This document shows positions 24,858 to 38,300 of a stretch of 64,000 nt of DNA, one piece after another. Origin of the DNA: Punica granatum. Taxonomy: Eukaryota; Streptophyta; Magnoliopsida; Myrtales; Lythraceae. The position numbers were made by a program, and so were the translations under genes. The DNA is taken from contig NC_045133.1 in the NCBI RefSeq assembly GCF_007655135.1, positions 22,045,845-22,109,844 of the forward strand. The letters are read 5' to 3'. Numbering within the stretch: the stretch's first letter is position 1; each line of letters opens with the position of its first letter. A model generated the notes under the pieces. The model saw nothing but the letters and a program-made list of their open reading frames with translations. It made no database searches and was not told where the DNA came from.

Positions 24858-27800
24858 ATGTTCGGCAACAACGGCATAGCAATATCCGTCTCCGACGACG
24901 AGCCGGACGAGCTCGGCCGGATGCGGGTCCGGGTCAGGAGGAAGCGAAAGAAGCACAGCGGCCCCCGAGTCAGGGCTGAGTGGACCCGGCGGGCCAGGAG
25001 GGTGCTCGCGAAGTACTGGCTCTTCCTCGTCCTCGTCCCTGCCGCTGGGCTGCTCCTGTTCGAGGCGTCCCGGATTGGGCGGGGCTTGAGTTCCGGAGAC
25101 AGTGAGGCAGAGAGCGCGAGGATGGGATCCGACTCGCGGGTCAGCAAGAAGCCTGGCGTGGAGAAGCGGCCGGAGGCAAACTTGGATCGGCTTGATCCGA
25201 CCACCCATGTCGTCCGCGGTGTCAGAGAGCGTAAGCTGTTCATCTATCTGTCCTTCTATGTTGTCACGGTCTGTTTGCTTGATCGCAGTAGTAATGAATG
25301 CTACTTGAAGCTCTTCAGCTGCTGGAATTTCACTCACTCTGAACCCTCTTCTTCTGCATTGTTCATTCTGATTCTGCATTCGGGATTTTGGTTTTTCGTG
25401 GTGTCCACTGTTAGTTCGAGCATCCTTTTGTTTTGCTGTTAATTCGAGGATCATTGTTGTAATGATCGGATTGGCCATTACAGTACATTATGCTCGAGGA
25501 ATTGGCTATGCAACTATATATTAGAAGGCTGTCAGATGATTAAAGTATAAGGTAGTTGTAAGTTAGCTTCGTCCGGTAAACTGCTTTGATTCTATAAATA
25601 GTCCGAGCAGATTGCTTTAGTTCTCGGGCACCTTCGGCTATTCCTCATTTCTTCCCAGTTTCTTGTTCTGTTGAAAGAGCAAACTCTTTGACAGGGCATT
25701 CATCTACTTATTTAACTTACAACTGCAAGGTTGCTATTCCTGGTGGCATAGAAGAGGTTATCTTTCGGAGTCAATCGTATAATCTTTGTAGACATATCTG
25801 CTGCAAAGGTTGCTTTTCAGAGAATTGAATCCCGTATAGAGCTTTGTGTCTGATAGTTAGATTAGAGGAGCGAAGGTGGGAACGGTGGGAAATTTTATGT
25901 AGTATTTGAACTCCTTCGTATACGTCAGGAGTATCTGATGAGAAGGGACCGGGAAGATATTCTCTTTCCTTCTCCTTGGGGGCAGACTTTTGTTTTCTGC
26001 CAATTTCGGGAATGTATTTTGTACGACTTTCCAGTGTTTCTTAATGGAATTCACTTATCTTATTATGAATGATAGGTTTCTTATGCGTTGCCATCGAAAG
26101 TCCTGTAAATGCTAGAGATAGGAGATGTATCAAAATGATTGAATCACATTGTAGCTTAAGCATGGCTCATTGGCAGTAAGATATTTGTTGGTGCACTATG
26201 CACTATAACTTAAGCATTTGATAAATTCTTGAAATTGAGGTTGCTAAATGTGTGATGCTTGTGAGTCATATCAGGGTGCTTGAAGCTCCTACCCCCAGAA
26301 GAAATTCAGCTTCTGGATATCCCTTCAACAAAAGAGTCCTCCAGTCCTATCAAAAATGTGGTATACAAGTCAGAGAATGATGCATCATATGATGATGGGA
26401 AAGTCATATTTCCGCAGCAGCAAAGTGAAGTTACGAGATTCAATCTGTTTACAGGGAATCAAACTTTTGAGCAGCGGGAAAAAAGTTTTAAGGTGCTGAG
26501 CTTTTCTTTTTGCTTCCTGTTTGCTCTAGCATCCTAGGATCATCATCTTCCTCTTTGTAAAATGGGGAAGCATGGATTAGCATATACTGGATTGTTGTTG
26601 CTCATTTCCCCCAGTTTTACTTCTTACAGGTGAATGAGATTGTTAAAGTACATTGCGGTTTTTACAGTGAAAATGGGGGATTCAAGATATCTGATGAGGA
26701 TAAACATTACATGGAATCTTGCCAAGCTGTAGTAGCTACTTGTGCTTTTGGTGGTGGAGACAATCTTTATCAGCCTATTGGGATGGAGGAGTCATCTCTT
26801 AGCAAGGTCTGCACCTGTGATGCAAAGCGTGTTACTTCTGTAAACAGAGTTAGTACCTTAAAGTGCATAATGCAGTAGTGGATGGATGCAGGTTTGTTAT
26901 GTTGCTTTCTGGGATACAATCACTCTCGCGACTCAAGAATCAGAGGGGCATAAAGTTGGAGAGGATCGATTTATTGGGAAGTGGCGCATTGTGGTTGTGA
27001 ATGATCTCCCATTTACAGACCAAAGATTGAATGGAAAAATTCCAAAGGTACTTCATCACCCAATCAGTTACGGATTATGTTGGCTGGTTTGTAGTTTTCT
27101 GATGGTTTGAACATTATCGCTAATGATCAGATTGGGAACATGGTTTGCTGGATAGGGTGGTTATTTAAGCTATATAATGCTGTTGTGAAGAGATGATGGG
27201 ATGAGGGATAAGATCCTCGCAAGGCTCATCTATATCACTTTCTGTATGTGAATTCATATCTTATGATTACTTAAGAGACTTTATCTGGTTTTGCTGTAAG
27301 CAGATGTTAGGCCACCGCCTCTTTCCTCGAGCAAAGTACTCTATATGGGTCGACTCGAAGTCTCAGTTCAGGAGGGACCCCATGGGTGTGTTGGAAGCTC
27401 TTCTCTGGCGGTCAAATTCGGTACTGGCCATTTCCGAGCATGGAGCTCGTAGCAGCGTGTATGACGAAGCTAAGGCTGTTGTCAGAAAGAACAAAGCCAC
27501 CCCAGAAGAGGTTGAGGTTCAACTGACTCAGTACCGCCAGGATGGCCTTCCCGAGGATAAAAGATTTAATGGCAAAAAAGGTACTTGCAATGTTATTTCT
27601 GGATTGTGCACCTCTATAATTGAACATAAATTGCACTAACAAAGTTAACTGGCAAGGGCTTCTTGTTCTTTAATTCCCATGTTGGCATTTATGAGAGTTG
27701 TGGACAACAACTGACTTTTGTCACTGGAGATTACATATCTTGCAACAATCTTTGGGCCGACGTGGCAATTCAAAAATTGTTCTGATTATCAAGATTCAAT

Positions 27801-28151
27801 TCTGGAGTTAAAAGTACAGTTATTCAATTTGAAGCTTCGGTTCTCATGTGTAAGAGATTCAAATATGGTGAAGTTGTTCTCTGATCATCATCCCCGTTAT
27901 TGGTCTGTGTAGCTCTATCCGAAGCCTCGGTCATCGTGAGGGAGCACACACCAGTGACTAATCTGTTCATGTGCCTGTGGTTCAACGAGGTGGTCCGGTT
28001 CACTTCTCGCGACCAGCTGAGCTTCCCATACGTTCTCTGGCGGTTGAAGGTGCTGAAGAACATTAACATGTTCCCAGTCTGCACCCGCAAGGATCTCGTT
28101 AACAGCATTGGCCACATACGTAAGGCTAAGCCGTTGATAAAGACACGTTGA
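24858..28151 (+). CDS. DUF616 protein, TOD1/MUCI70 family
   Basis: Complete 479-aa gene with six coding exons: 24858-25230, 26275-26492, 26630-26806, 26892-27047, 27304-27580 and 27913-28151. All phases close. The N-terminus is basic and cytosolic-looking, followed by one membrane anchor (about residues 52-72, WLFLVLVPAAGLLLF), giving a type II Golgi-style topology. The C-terminal DUF616 domain contains KVHCGFYSENGGF, CAFGGGDNLYQPIGM, GKWRIVVVND, HRLFPRAKYSIWVDSKSQF and the terminal LKNINMFPVCTRKD. In Arabidopsis, TOD1 (turgor regulation in pollen tubes and guard cells) was reported as an alkaline ceramidase, while MUCI70 is regarded as a hexosyltransferase for seed mucilage pectin. The biochemical role is therefore disputed; a glycosyltransferase-like fold is my preferred reading. 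The length fits TOD1 better than the longer MUCI70. Intron 1 is about 1 kb. The exon 2 donor, AAG|GTGCTG, is weak. Confidence 0.9.
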
Positions 28152-30600
28152 TTCTCCTTGAAGAAGCTGATTCTTCGATCGATTCTTTCTATTCTCTTTT
28201 CGTGAACAGGTCGGCAGAGAGCATGCTAATTGGTCATATTCTTTGTAAAGGGTAACTGATGTGTAGTGAGGTGGTCTTATTTCTGTTTCAGATGCCTACT
28301 GATTGCTGGGTAAAGGAAAAAAAAGAAAGGAAAAAAAAAAAACTTAGAGCATTGTGTTCGGTGGAATCTTAAACCGTGTTTGGATTGAGGTGAAAGGAGA
28401 GGAAGAAAATATTTTCAAGGATATGATTTTTACGGAGGGTAAAGAAAATTGAGGTTATATTTTCTTTGGACCATAATTTGTGGCTAATTTAAAATTTTTG
28501 AATTTATTAAAAGGATTAAATTATTCATTTCTTTTTTAGCTAATCTCCTCCTCTTAACTAAAGGAGAGCTTTTAGAAGCTCTCCTAAGGTGTCCATGTGA
28601 AAAGAGATCAAGATTCTTTATCTTATTTTATTATTTTTTTAAACAAAGGAAAAATGAAGAATAAGTATTCTTAAAATTTACATATAAAAAAATTTATATT
28701 TTCTTCCATAATCGGAACTCAAAGAAAAATGATGAAATAAATATGATGAAAATGAAAGTAGTTAATTAGAGGGTTTCATGGGATTGTGTTAGTAGTAATA
28801 AAAGGTAAAAATGAAAGCCATAAAATTTTATAGAATTTTATGAAAATACTAAAATAAGTTTTTTATGGACAATGTAAATTAAAGAAGCTATTGCGGAGAA
28901 AATATATTTTTAAAGTATTCAAGTTAATATAGGTGATCTGTATCTATCTATCTGTACTTATATGTATTAAAAATAATTCTAATGAGTTCTTTTAAACTAA
29001 CTAAATCATCTATGAGGATATAACAAGATTTTTTTTTCGGGTTTCAAATTATATATTATTTAGATAATGAATGAATGGAAATAGTACTCTAAATAATTTA
29101 TTTTAAAATTTTATATTATTTTCTCAATAATTAAAAATACAAAGTAGATAATGGGTTTTAAAAATGGCCCTCTAATCTTTCTATACTGCCAATAGATATA
29201 GTTTTCCCTTATACCCGTACCACGAACACAATTCCATATAATCCTCTTATCTACTCCTTCTTTATTTTTATTATATTATTTTTTATTTTCTCATTCTTTC
29301 GTGAGTTCCAAGTTTTGAAGAAAAGTATTTATACTATCTATATCTATAAAATCTATTTATAGCACTTTATAAAAATGCTAGAATAATTTTTTTTTATGAA
29401 AATATTAATCAAAGAAGTTATTGTAAAGAATATATATATTTTAAGGTGTTGAAATTAATATATATTACATATAATAATGAAATTTTCATAAAAATTATAT
29501 TTTCTTTATTTTTTTCAACATTAGTATCATGACATAGCATTTTTCGTATACTATGAGTATATAAATATATTATATGATGAAATTATATTACAAACAAAAT
29601 AAGAGGCAAAAGTTATAATGATTTCGAATTTAAAATAGTCTTAAAGAGGTATAATTATTTCAGAAAGTCTATATGCGGCGAAGTGCGAATTTTTTTCCGA
29701 GTAAATTCCATGAAGGGGAGAATATTATCATTTAATTTAAAATTCTCTCGGCCCTGTGTTTACTATCATATATTCAAATAAAATAAAATAAAAATTTCTT
29801 CCTTGCCTTTCCGGCTTTTCCTTCCCTTACTAAGCATATTTAAATATATGATGATTAAAATTTTCCATCTCACCCCCTCCCTTTCCTTCCCCTCCCCCTC
29901 CATTCCTCTTTTGATTTGTAACCACAGAAAGAGTTGCAATTGCTTTCCGTTAACCTAATGAAAGGAAATACTTTTCATCCGTTGTATTCGTTATAAGAAA
30001 ACCTATGAACCTAATGAAATAATACTGAAAAGTTTAGAAAAAAATTATGAAATATCTCATCGATATTGTAATTCTTCAGAAAATATTAAAAATTACAAAA
30101 CTCATGAAATTTGGGTGAGCGTTGGGAAATTAGAATTATATATATATATATATATTTTATAACTAATCAATCTCATCTAAATTAATGAAAAACTCTTTAT
30201 AATTGAAAATTGAAAAACCCATATCTATTCGACAAAATTGAAAAACCAAAACCCCATACTGAGAGAAAATTTGATAGACTCAAAAATTATAAATTTAAAA
30301 GATTAAACGAATATCATTGAAAACACTATCATCAGAAGATATTGAAAATAGACTCAAGAAAGTATGTGAAATAAAAATCCAAAAATTCGAAACAATTTCA
30401 AAATTTTTCAAAATCTAATGAATTACAGTGGGCCGTGGCCCAACAAAATTCATGCTTTCTTTTTCTTTTTGATAATTAGAATTCACACTGATAAATAAAG
30501 TAGTTAAAAATTTGAAAAAAAAATTATTTTTTTGGATAAGTAAAAATTATCAAAATTAAAAATAGAAAATCTACAAAAAAAAAAAATTCGCTGACCGAGT
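28152..30600. other. AT-rich intergenic DNA
   Basis: After the DUF616 3' region this is 2.4 kb of AT-rich DNA without genes. It includes a perfect 10-bp-stem hairpin at 28562-28585 (AGGAGAGCTT, TTAG loop, AAGCTCTCCT), a pyrimidine-rich tract at 29868-29908 and a TA run near 30140. The last 400 bp give way to a GC-richer promoter. Confidence 0.5.
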
Positions 30601-30611
30601 TTGACGGTCCA

Positions 30612-30617
30612 CACGTG
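30612..30617 (+). promoter_or_regulatory. G-box CACGTG in the promoter of the repeat locus
   Basis: A palindromic CACGTG, the binding core of plant bZIP and bHLH factors, lies about 195 bp upstream of a good TATA box. GC content rises sharply here relative to the flanking AT-rich DNA, supporting a real promoter. Confidence 0.5.
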
Positions 30618-30806
30618 AACGCGTTGCAGGATATCCTTCCCGCTGCTTGCATCCCACGCCACAGTGGACTACGCTGCTTCCAGCTCACGGCCTATTACCG
30701 TTGATCCAACGCGCCCACAGCTAAATGCCTACCTTAAGATTAGATCTTCACCGTCCATCCCAATCCAACCGTCTCATCTCCACCGACCTTCTGCCCACCC
30801 TCCTCC

Positions 30807-30814
30807 TATAAATA
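30807..30814 (+). promoter_or_regulatory. TATA box of the repeat-built locus
   Basis: TATAAATA follows a CT-rich stretch and precedes another (CCGCCCCCACTCCCCTCCC), the usual surroundings of a plant core promoter. Transcription would begin near 30840. Confidence 0.6.
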
Positions 30815-30899
30815 ACCGCCCCCACTCCCCTCCCAATTCCTTCGTCCGCTGCCTCGTTCTCGTTTTCTTCGTCGTTTTCGTGCTCTGATTTTCCGGTTT

Positions 30900-33800
30900 C
30901 CTTTACGATCTTAGATTGATGATCATCATGGCGGTTGCGGTTTCAATTTCGTCTGTGGTTTTCTGTCAGATTCTGATCGATGATGGTGGTTGAGAGTCGT
31001 TCTTGTGCTTCTCCGGTGGAGGCTTGCGATCGCATCGGGGCTCTCTTGATCCATAAATTCATTCCTAAACTCCCTAAGCTTCAGTTTTTCCTCCGATTGA
31101 TTGTGTGAATTTTCGCCGTCTGGGATTTTATCGATGGATTATGCGTTCTGCGCAGATTGCTCGATCAAGCCGTTTGGGCGATCATCTGAGTTTAGAGCTT
31201 GCGAGAAGCTTCAGTTTGGATTTGGATCGGATCCTCCTTTCCTCCGATAACTGAATGACTCTCTGATTTCGATGAAATTTGTGATTGCTGAAGTTGCTTT
31301 GTCAACCTGGAGCTCTGATTGCTGGATAACGTATTCGTGCAGATTCTTTATCGTAGTTCGTCCTTGAGATTGGAGCCACACGTCGCCGGAGATTTGATTG
31401 GTTTTGTGTTCTGATCTGGATTGTTTGATCTGATTATTCGCCTTTCGACTTTATATTGTTTATCCCAAGTCCATTGTTTTGTGTCAGATGGGGATCGGTG
31501 GTGGTGGTTAAACATGTTATGCTTTTTGGGCAAAAGCTTATGATCGTCTCGGGGGCTCTGATCTGATTGATAATTCCATTCCAAACTCGAGCTTTAGTTT
31601 CTGTTCCGATTGATTTTCATGTTCGATGGGGATTTATCGGTGGATTATTCACGCAGATTCCTTGATCAAGCATTGTGTTAGATCAGCTGAGCTGAGCCCG
31701 GACCTGTTGCTTCCGGGAAGCTTCTGCTTGGATTGGATCCTCCTTCCTTCCAATATCTGGATTTGACCCTTCGACTATGATGAATTCTCGTGATTGTTAA
31801 AGTTGCTTTCTCGACCCGGAGCGCTGATTGATGGATAATGTATTCGTGCAGATTCCTTTTTCGCAGTTCATGCTTGAGATGAAAGCTGCATGCAACTGGA
31901 GATTGATCGGTTTTGCGTTCTAATCTTGGCTGTTCAATCTGATCTATTCTCATTCTTCGGTTTCATGGTTTTCACCACCTCAGATTGATCATCATGATTG
32001 TTCCTATTTCAATTTTGTCCGCGCTTTTTGCATCAGATTCAGATTGATCAGTAGCCATTGCATCATGCTTGTGCTTTCTGAGGAAGGGCTCATCATCTCA
32101 TCATCGTCTCAGGGGCTCTCTGATTGACTTTCCTCTCTACACTCCTTAAGCTTCTATTTCCATTCCGATTGATTGTGATTAAATAACCGTACCCGACTGG
32201 GATTGATTGCTAGATTATTGTGCATTTTCCGCAGATCACATAGTTGAGGCATGTAGTGGATCAGCAGAGTCTAGGATTTCTGAGAAGCTTCTGTTTGGAT
32301 TATCCGTTCTTCCAATAACTGGATTTGACTCTCTGAGTTCGGTGATTTGTTGTGATCTTCGATGTTACCTTGTCCATAGGTCTGATTGTTGGATCACGTA
32401 CTTGTGCAGATTCCTTTATTGTATAACTCTTGCTTGAGATGGGAGCTGCATGCAACTGGAGATCGGTTTCATGTTCTAATCTTGGCTGTTCACTCTGATC
32501 AATTCTCATTCTTCATTTTTATAACTTTTCTCCACCTCAGATTGGTCGTTACATGATTATTCCAGTTTCACTCTTGCGTTCTTTTTGCATCAGATTCAAA
32601 TTGGTTAATAGCAGTTGAGAATCATGCTTATGCTTTATGGGCGAAGGCTTATGATCATCTCCGGGGCTTTCTGATCGATTACTCCTTTTTACACTCCTTA
32701 ATCTTCGATTTCCTTTCTGGTTGATTGTGAATAAATGCTTGTTCGACTGGGATATATTGGTAGATTATGCCTACTATGCAAATTCTTTAATCAAGTCTTG
32801 CGAGCGACCGATGGAGTCTAGGATATCTGAGGAGCTTCTGCTTTGATCTCCTTTTTTACTATAACTCAATTTCGGTGAAGTTTTGTGAATTTTTTTGCCT
32901 TGCTTTCTTCCTGGAGTTCTGATTAGGGGATCGCCTATTTGTGCAGATAACTAAATGAGGTCTCATGCATAAGTTAGAAGCTGCATGAAGCTGGAGATTT
33001 TATCGGTTTTGTGTTCTAATCTCGGCTGTGAAATTTGATATGGTTCTCATTCTTCAATTTTTAAGCTTCCCCGGACCTAGAACGATCATGCTTGTTCCAG
33101 TTTTAATTTTGTCCATGCTTTTGCATCAGATTTGGACTGATTCCCAAAAAAAGATTTGGACTGATACCTGGATGTACAATCAAGCCTTTTGATGATGGTA
33201 GGAGTCTTAGGATTTCTGAGAGGCTTCTGTTTGGATTACACTTTTTTCTAATAACTGGACTGGACCAATTCAATTTCGGTGAATTATTGTGATTTTTTTT
33301 ATGTTTATCTGTCCCTGGGGCTCTAATTAGTTGGTCACATATTTGTACAGAATCCTTGGTCATATAAGGTTCATCAATAGGAGCTACATGAAACTGGAGA
33401 GTTTGATCGGTCGTGTTCCAAATCTTGGCTGTTATATCTGTACTATTATTCTTCATTTTTAACCCCTTTTTTTTTTTAATTCATGAGTTCATGATTGTCC
33501 AATTTTAATTTTGACTATGCTTTTTCTTCAGATCTGGATCGATGATAGTGGTTGATATTCATACTTTCCAGGCAATGGCTTTTGGTCGTCATGGGGGAAC
33601 TCTGAAACTCTGATCTTATTCCTCAGAAGTTTTCCTTCTGATGGATTGTGAGTTCTCGTGTTTTGACTGCGATTTATGGGTAGATTTTGCGTTGTATGCA
33701 GATTATGTAATCAAAGCCTTGGACAGATCAGTGGAGTCTTGGATTTCTGAGTTCGGATAACACTTCTTTCGATAACTGGATAGACACTTTGATTTGTCTT

Positions 33801-34400
33801 GCTAATTAGTGGATCACATATATATATGCAGATTCCTGGAGATGTGATAGGTTTTATTCCTCTAGGTTTTGCTGTTAATCATTCTTTGATTTTGTAGCTT
33901 TTCCAATCTCACATTGATCATGCTTGTTACGTTTCAATTTCTTTGGTACTTTTGTGTCAGATCCGGATCGATGATTGTGGTAAGAAGTCATTCTTGTGCT
34001 TTTTTGGGCGAGAGCTTATGAACGTTGTGGGGCTTTGATTAATAGTTTCTTCACAGCTCTTAGGCTTCAATTTCTCTTTTGAGTGCTTGTGAATGCTTGT
34101 GTTCGACCAGGATTTAGTGGTAGATTTGGTACACTACAGATTCTATAGTCAAGGCTTATGTGGAATTGGTTCAGCTTTGGAGCTTCCTTTCTTCTAACGA
34201 CTGGATTTGACTCTCTGATTCCTTTGAATTATTGTGATTTTTGTCGTCTTTTATTCCAGGAGCTCTGATTGCAAGATAACATATTCGTGCAGATTGATCA
34301 TGGTTCATGCTTAAGATGCAAGCTGGATGAATCTGGACATTTCATTGGTTTAAGCATGAGTTGCAATAATCCGGGAGTTTTTGTTATCTCTGTCATTTTA
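30900..34400 (+). repeat. Degenerate tandem repeat units of 0.4-0.55 kb
   Basis: A GATCGATGAT-GTGG-like anchor recurs near 30977, 31493, 32042, 32598, 33135, 33536 and 33965, giving spacings of about 516, 549, 556, 540, 400 and 430 bp. The sequence between anchors is recognisably the same at each step, with substitutions and small indels. Head-to-tail growth of one unit followed by decay explains the pattern. Confidence 0.75.
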
Positions 34401-35342
34401 GTGATTAGCCATGATTGACGTGCAACCAGAGGAGTAATCTTAGAATGTGTCTTGCTGCTGTAGGATGGTCGTGCAAGGACTCAGCACTTTGGATAAGTGG
34501 ATCATATTTGCGCAGAAGTTGCACATATGGGGGCTTTCTTGGACTATATTTTTCTTCAGTGATTTTGGAAGATATCACTACCTAGAAGAGTAATAATGAT
34601 AGGTGTATCTGGTTCTGTTGTAGGATGGAAGAGTACCGCTTGTAAGGTTGTGGCTTGCGTTGAGCATAAGATGCAAAAATCCGGGGGTTTTCTTGAACCA
34701 TCCTGTTTTCTTATTGGTCATGGAAATTCCAGCCTCTCCATTAATAACGAAGGTTGTTCTCTTCTGTTGTAGGATGGTGATACAAGCAGTTGTTCTCTTC
34801 TGTTGTAGGATGGTGATACAAGCAGTGAGAATGGGTTATTCTTTCTGCGTGAGTTCAAATTATTAATGGTCTCTGTGACAGTATCTTTTTCACATGTCTG
34901 GAAAAGTATTTCTGCCTTAAGCCTGGAATTATCTGATGGTTGCAGAGTTTCGACTATGTCGTTCTTTCCCACTTCTTTGGCTCCCAGTCGGAAGCTAACT
35001 CCAATTGTCACTCGTTTATCTACACAGAGTCTCAATAGGCGTCAGTTTTTTGCAGTGGCATAATGAATAAAATATTTTGGATGGTTATGAAATCTGCAGG
35101 GAGATGATGATATCTGCAGGGGGTTTGGTTTTCTCATTATCGTGAGCCATCTACTACTGCTATTAACTCCTGGAAATGTTGAGCTAGGCGTTTATTCAGT
35201 TGGAGCCTCGTGGTTCACTCGGTTAACTGTTGATGTTTTTGGATTGGGATATTGGATTTCTTTCTAATTGGATAAGCGGTTGCACAATTGTTTTGGTAGG
35301 TTGAAGTGGATGTTGTTGGCCAAAATTTTGTTTAAGAGCTCA
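31843..35342 (+). repeat. Higher-order tandem duplication, copy A
   Basis: This ~3.5-kb block, itself made of several smaller units, is repeated immediately downstream as copy B. Matching landmarks lie 3,504 bp apart early in the block (32207 and 35711) and about 3,581 bp apart near its end (34648 and 38229), so copy B has gained a few tens of bases. Both junctions fall in the block GCAGATTCCTTT, which suggests unequal exchange between misaligned small units. Confidence 0.85.
34754..34825 (+). repeat. Two-copy 36-bp tandem containing TGTTGTAGGATGG (copy A)
   Basis: Two identical adjacent 36-bp units, 34754-34789 and 34790-34825. Each has a pyrimidine-rich run, then TGTTGTAG|GATGG, which looks like a 3' splice site. 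Related acceptor-like sites also occur near 34460 and 34620. Confidence 0.9.
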
Positions 35343-38300
35343 ACGCATTCCTGCAGATTCCTTTCTCGCACAGTTCATGCTGGAGATAAAAGCTGCGTGC
35401 AACTGGAGATTTGATCGGTTTTGCGTTCTAATCTTGGCCGTTCAATCTGATCTATTCTCATTCTTCGGTTTCATGGTTTTCACCACCTCAGATTGATCAT
35501 CATGATTGTACCTATTTCAATTTTGTCCGCGCCTTTTGCATCAGATTCAGATTGATCAGTAGCAGTTGCATCATGCTTGTGCTTTCTGAGGAAGGGCTCA
35601 TCATCTCATCGTCGTCTCAGGGGCGCTCTGATTGACTTTCCTCTCTACACTCCCCAAGCTTCTATTTCCATTCCGATTGATTGTGATCAACCGTACCCAA
35701 CTGGGATTGATTGCTAGATTATTGTGCATTTTCTGCAGATCACATAGTTGAGGCTTGTGGTGGATCAGCTGAGTCTAGGATTTCTGAGAAGCTTCTGTTT
35801 GGATTATCCGTTCTTCCAATAACTGGATTTGACTCTCTGAGTTCGGTGATTTGTTGTGATCTTCGATGTTACCTTGTCCATAGGTCTGATTGTTGGATCA
35901 CGTACTTGTGCAGATTCCTTTATTGTATAACTCTTGCTTGAGATGGGAGCTGCATGCAACTGGAGATCGGTTTCATGTTCTAATCTTGGCTGTTCACTCT
36001 GATCAATTCTCATTCTTCATTTTTATAACTTTTCTCCACCTCAGATTGGTCGTTACATGATTATTCCAGTTTCACTCTTGCGTTCTTTTTGCATCAGATT
36101 CAAATTGGTTAATAGCAGTTGAGAATCATGCTTATGCTTTATGGGCGAAGGCTTATGATCATCTCCGGGGCTTTCTGATCGATTACTCCTTTTTACACTC
36201 CTTAATCTTCGATTTCCTTTCTGGTTGATTGTGAATAAATGCTTGTTCGACTGGGATATATTGGTAGATTATGCCTACTATGCAAATTCTTTAATCAAGT
36301 CTTGCGAGCGACCGATGGAGTCTAGGATATCTGAGGAGCTTCTGCTTTGATCTCCTTTTTTACTATAACTCGATTTCGGTGAAGTTTTGTGAATTTTTTT
36401 TCCTTGCTTTCTTCCTGGAGTTCTGATTAGGGGATTGCCTATTTGTGCAGATAACTAAATGAGGTCTCATGCATAAGTTATAAGCTGCATGAAGCTGGAG
36501 ATTTTATTAGTTTTGTGTTCTAATCTTGGCTGTGAAATCTGATATGGTTCTCATTCTTCAATTTTTAAGCTTCCCCGGACCTAGAACGATCATGCTTGTT
36601 CCAGTTTTAATTTTGTCCATCCTTTTGCATCAGATTCGGACTGATTTCCAGCCCCCCAACCCCCCCAAAAAAAAAGATTTGGACTGATACCTGCATGTAC
36701 AATTAAGCCTTTTCGAGGATGGTCAGAGTCTTAGGATTTCTGAGAAGCTTCTGTTTGGATTACACTTTTTTCTAATAACTGGACTGGACCAATTCAATTT
36801 CGGTGAATTAATGTGATTTTTTTACGTTAATTTATCTGTCCCTGGGGCTCTGATTAGGTCACATATTTGTGCAGAATCCTTGGTCATATAAGGTTCATCA
36901 ATAGGAGCTACATGAAACTGGAGAGTTTGATCCGTCTTGTGTTCTAAATCTTGGCTGTTATATCTGTACTAATCATACTTCATTTTTAACCTTTTATTTT
37001 ATTTTATAATTCATGAGTATTTATGATTGTCCAATTTTCATTTTGACTATGCTTTTGCGTTAGATCTGGATCGATGATAGTGGTTGATAGTCGTACTTTC
37101 CAGGCAATGGCTTTTGATCATCATGGGGGTACTCTGAAACTCTGATCCTATTCCTTAGATGTTTTCCTTCAGATGGATTGTGAGTTCTCGTGTTTGACTG
37201 GGATTTATGGGTAGATTATGCATTGTATGCAGATTATGTAATCAAAGCCTTGGACAGATCAGTGGAGTCTTGGATTTCTGAGTTCAAGTAACACTTCTTT
37301 CAATAACTGGATAGACACTCCGATTTGTCTAATTTTTACCTTGCTAATTAGTGGATCACATACATGTGCAGATTCCTTTTTCATGGTTTATGCTTAAGAT
37401 TGGAGCTCCATGAAGCTGGAGATGTGATAGGTATTATTCCTCTAGGCTTTTCTGTTCATCATTCTTTGATTTTGTAGCTTTTCCAATCTCACATTGATCA
37501 TGCTTGTTACGTTTCAATTTCTTTGGTACTTTTGTGTCTGATCCGGATCGATGATAGTGGTAGGAAGTCATTCTTGTGCTTTTTTGGGCGAGAGCTTATG
37601 ATCGTCTTGGAGCTTTGATTAATAGTTTCTTCACAGCTCTTAGGCTTCAATTTCGCTTTTGAGTGACTGTGAATTCTTGTGTTTGACCAGGATTTAGTGG
37701 TAGATTTGGTACACTGCAGATTCTATAGTCAAGGCTTATGTGGAATTGGTTCAGCTTTGGAGCTTCCTTTCTTCTAACGACTGGATTTGACTCTCTGATT
37801 CCTTTGAATTATTGTGATTTTTGTCGTCGCTTTATTCCAGGAGTTCTGATTGCAAGATAACATATTCGTGCAGATTGATCATGGTTCATGCTTAAGATGC
37901 AAGCTGGATGAATCTGGACATTTCATTGGTTTAAGCATGAGTTGCAATAATCCGGGACTTTTTGTTATCTCTTTCATTTTAGTGATTAGCCATGATTGAC
38001 GTGCAACCAGAGGAGTAATCTTAGAATGTGTCCTGCTGCTGTAGGATGGTCGTGCAAGGACTCAGCACTTTGGATAAGTGGATCATATTTGTGCAGAAGT
38101 TGCACATATGGGGGCTTTCTTGGACTATATTTTTCTTAAGTGATTTTGGAAGATATCACTACCTAGAAGAGTAATAATGATAGGTGTATCTGGTTCTGTT
38201 GTAGGATGGAAGAGTACCGCTTGTAAGGTTGTGGCTTGTGTTGAGCATAAGATGCAAAAATCCGGGGGTTTTCTTGGACCGTCCTGTTTTCTTATTGGTC

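Noticed and set aside
32207..32437. 76-codon frame, almost identical at 35711-35941, as a possible duplicated small protein gene
   Set aside because: It begins at a non-ATG codon and shares identity only through the 3.5-kb DNA duplication. Other repeat units do not keep the frame open.
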